Origin: an uncultured Gammaproteobacteria bacterium
GTDB taxonomy: Bacteria; Pseudomonadota; Gammaproteobacteria; Steroidobacterales; Woeseiaceae
NCBI GenBank assembly: GCA_938003715.1
Contig: CALKYK010000509.1
Coordinates: 1 to 14,238 of the forward strand
Direction of reading: 5' to 3'
Length of the DNA: 14,238 nucleotides
Position numbers and translations under genes: made by a program. Below are positions 13,302 to 14,238 of this stretch, in pieces (position 1 is the stretch's first letter; each line of letters starts with the position of its first letter). The notes beneath the pieces are model-generated. The model was not told the origin of the DNA. It worked only from the letters and a program-made list of their open reading frames with translations, and did no database searches.

Positions 13302-13308
13302 ACATAAC

Positions 13309-13584
13309 GTGAGAAACGAAACCTGGACAGTGCTTGTCGTTCTTTTCCTGCTCGGTGGCTGCGCCGCCAGCACGGACGCACTGCTGGACGAGGCGATTGA
13401 ATCCCGGGACTGGACCGCCGTCAACGAAAGATTCGAAGCGAAGGAACGCAGGCAGCGCCGCGAACTCCCGAACTGTCCGCCGCGAACGCGACTGATGTGC
13501 ACGGACGGGCGTACCAGGAACAACTGCGCCTGCGTCGACCGGCTCCGGTCAGACGAAATGCTGCGTGCCGCCGGTATCTGGTAA
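13309..13584 (+). CDS. Small cysteine-rich lipoprotein of unknown function
   Basis: A 91-residue protein with a clear lipoprotein signal: short N-terminus, hydrophobic VLVVLFLL and lipobox LGGC with lipidated Cys18 followed by Ala. The mature part has an acidic-then-basic helix (DALLDEAIESRDWTAV, then RFEAKERRQRRE). The C-terminal end is compact with four cysteines, C56, C64, C73 and C75, in the pattern NCPP, MCTD, NCACVDR, probably two disulfides. I do not recognise a named family. GTG at 13309 is supported by GAGGA eight bases upstream. It diverges from the sigma operon and converges with the epimerase-like gene, with 7 nt between the stops. It is a candidate target of the adjacent sigma factor because of the ECF-like promoter and leader hairpin ahead of it. 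Confidence 0.75.
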   Translation: MRNETWTVLVVLFLLGGCAASTDALLDEAIESRDWTAVNERFEAKERRQRRELPNCPPRTRLMCTDGRTRNNCACVDRLRSDEMLRAAGIW

Positions 13585-13591
13585 CGCTTCG

Positions 13592-14238
13592 TCAGGCGTT
13601 GCGCGACGCCCAGAGTGACAGCAGTTCCGCCTCGCGGGCGGCACTCAAGCCGGATTTCAGGTCGGCCTGTCTTTCGGCCGGCAGCGTCTGCCACCACTCG
13701 ATCGTGTCGCGTGCGGTCTCCCGCGTCGGGCGATTGTGCAACCCGGCGGCCGCGGCGCGGCTACCGTCGACGGACAACAGCGCACCGAATTCACCCTCGG
13801 GCGGCTCCCATATCGGCAGGCCGCCGCGCGCGCGGGCATCGTGCTCGGCAATGAATTCGTCGCTGACCCAGACCGGGTTCATGTCCACGGCGGTGACGGC
13901 GAGACAGTCGTCGCGAAGCTCGCCCATCGTGAACGACCCGGCCGGCGTGACCGTGTTGTAGGTGCCGGTTATCGACTGCTCCAGGCAGTCGACGGTGAAA
14001 ATCGCGAGATCGCGGACGTCGATGATCTGGATCGGGTCGGTCGGTTCGCCGGGCCACAGCATGTCGCCGCCGCGCATCGTGCGCACCGGCCAGTAGGTGT
14101 ACCGGTCGGTGCGATCGCCGGGTCCGCAGATGTAGGTCGGGCGCAGGATCGTCGTGCGCTCCTCGCCCATTGCTTCCAGCACCCGCTTCTCGCACAGCGC
14201 CTGCACGGTCGGCCAGTGGTTCTTTCGATCGGTGGTGC
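13592..14238 (-). CDS. NAD-dependent epimerase/dehydratase-like protein, C-terminal part
   Basis: The frame is open to the right edge, so the N-terminal Rossmann half with the NAD(P)-binding glycine motif is outside the window. What is visible is the C-terminal half of an extended short-chain dehydrogenase: ALCEKRVLEAM helix, TTILRPTYICGPGDRTDRYTYW, the IQIIDVRDLAIFTVDCLE segment and TGTYNTV. It ends with GLHNRPTRETARDTIEWW and a SGLSAAREAELLSLW tail, all typical of NAD-dependent epimerase/dehydratases near isoflavone-reductase-like proteins. Relatives read YGxLK just before ALCE; here the same place reads W-P-T-V-Q (codons TGG at 14213-14215 and CAG at 14201-14203), so the catalytic Tyr and Lys look replaced. 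Without them it may bind nucleotide but not catalyse. Substrate unknown. Confidence 0.82.
   Translation of the reverse strand, partial: TTDRKNHWPTVQALCEKRVLEAMGEERTTILRPTYICGPGDRTDRYTYWPVRTMRGGDMLWPGEPTDPIQIIDVRDLAIFTVDCLEQSITGTYNTVTPAGSFTMGELRDDCLAVTAVDMNPVWVSDEFIAEHDARARGGLPIWEPPEGEFGALLSVDGSRAAAAGLHNRPTRETARDTIEWWQTLPAERQADLKSGLSAAREAELLSLWASRNA

Overview
The window is GC-rich, densely packed bacterial chromosome. Most reading frames are on the minus strand; only two genes I accept (2271-3422 and 13309-13584) are on the plus strand. Many short lipobox signal peptides, an SLC13/DASS carrier, an M48-TPR protease and an ECF sigma factor point to a Gram-negative proteobacterium. A free-living, possibly marine gammaproteobacterium (Woeseia/Steroidobacter/Xanthomonas-like) is my best guess, but that is inference from gene style. 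I see no rRNA, tRNA, insertion sequence, integrase, CRISPR array or phage gene.

Layout, left to right. (1) 2207-1, minus: a compact unit of Aag-type 3-methyladenine DNA glycosylase, exported esterase and CPA2 cation/proton antiporter (cut by the window edge), joined by a 4-nt start/stop overlap and a 15-nt gap. (2) 2271-3422, plus: an M14 carboxypeptidase of cytosolic-carboxypeptidase type carrying a lipoprotein signal, diverging from the glycosylase. (3) 9027-3431, minus: a tightly spaced five-gene operon of lipoprotein, M48-TPR metalloprotease, lipoprotein, DASS carboxylate transporter and D-aminoacylase-like lipoprotein amidohydrolase. The last two suggest periplasmic deacylation followed by uptake of a carboxylate product. 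(4) 10020-9232, minus: an exported protein of unknown function built from two copies of one domain, each with a cysteine pair, followed by a perfect 13-bp hairpin. (5) 11653-10145, minus: a 68-residue unknown protein and a class V PLP enzyme of the VC1184 type lacking the desulfurase cysteine. (6) 13023-11746, minus: a small three-helix membrane protein, an ECF sigma factor and a short two-helix membrane protein that may be the anti-sigma factor. (7) 13024-13308: a divergent control region with repeats, an ECF-like promoter candidate and a hairpin that would bury the ribosome binding site of the plus-strand lipoprotein at 13309. (8) 14238-13592, minus: the C-terminal part of an NAD-dependent epimerase/dehydratase-like protein whose YxxxK site appears to read WxxxQ.

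Most of the window is ordinary cell-envelope and catabolic housekeeping. The items that look least described are the duplicated cysteine-pair protein (9232-10020), the five-gene M48/DASS/amidohydrolase operon with an Asp in place of the usual metal-binding Cys, the lipid-anchored CCP-like carboxypeptidase, and the sigma-factor locus with its structured divergent leader.
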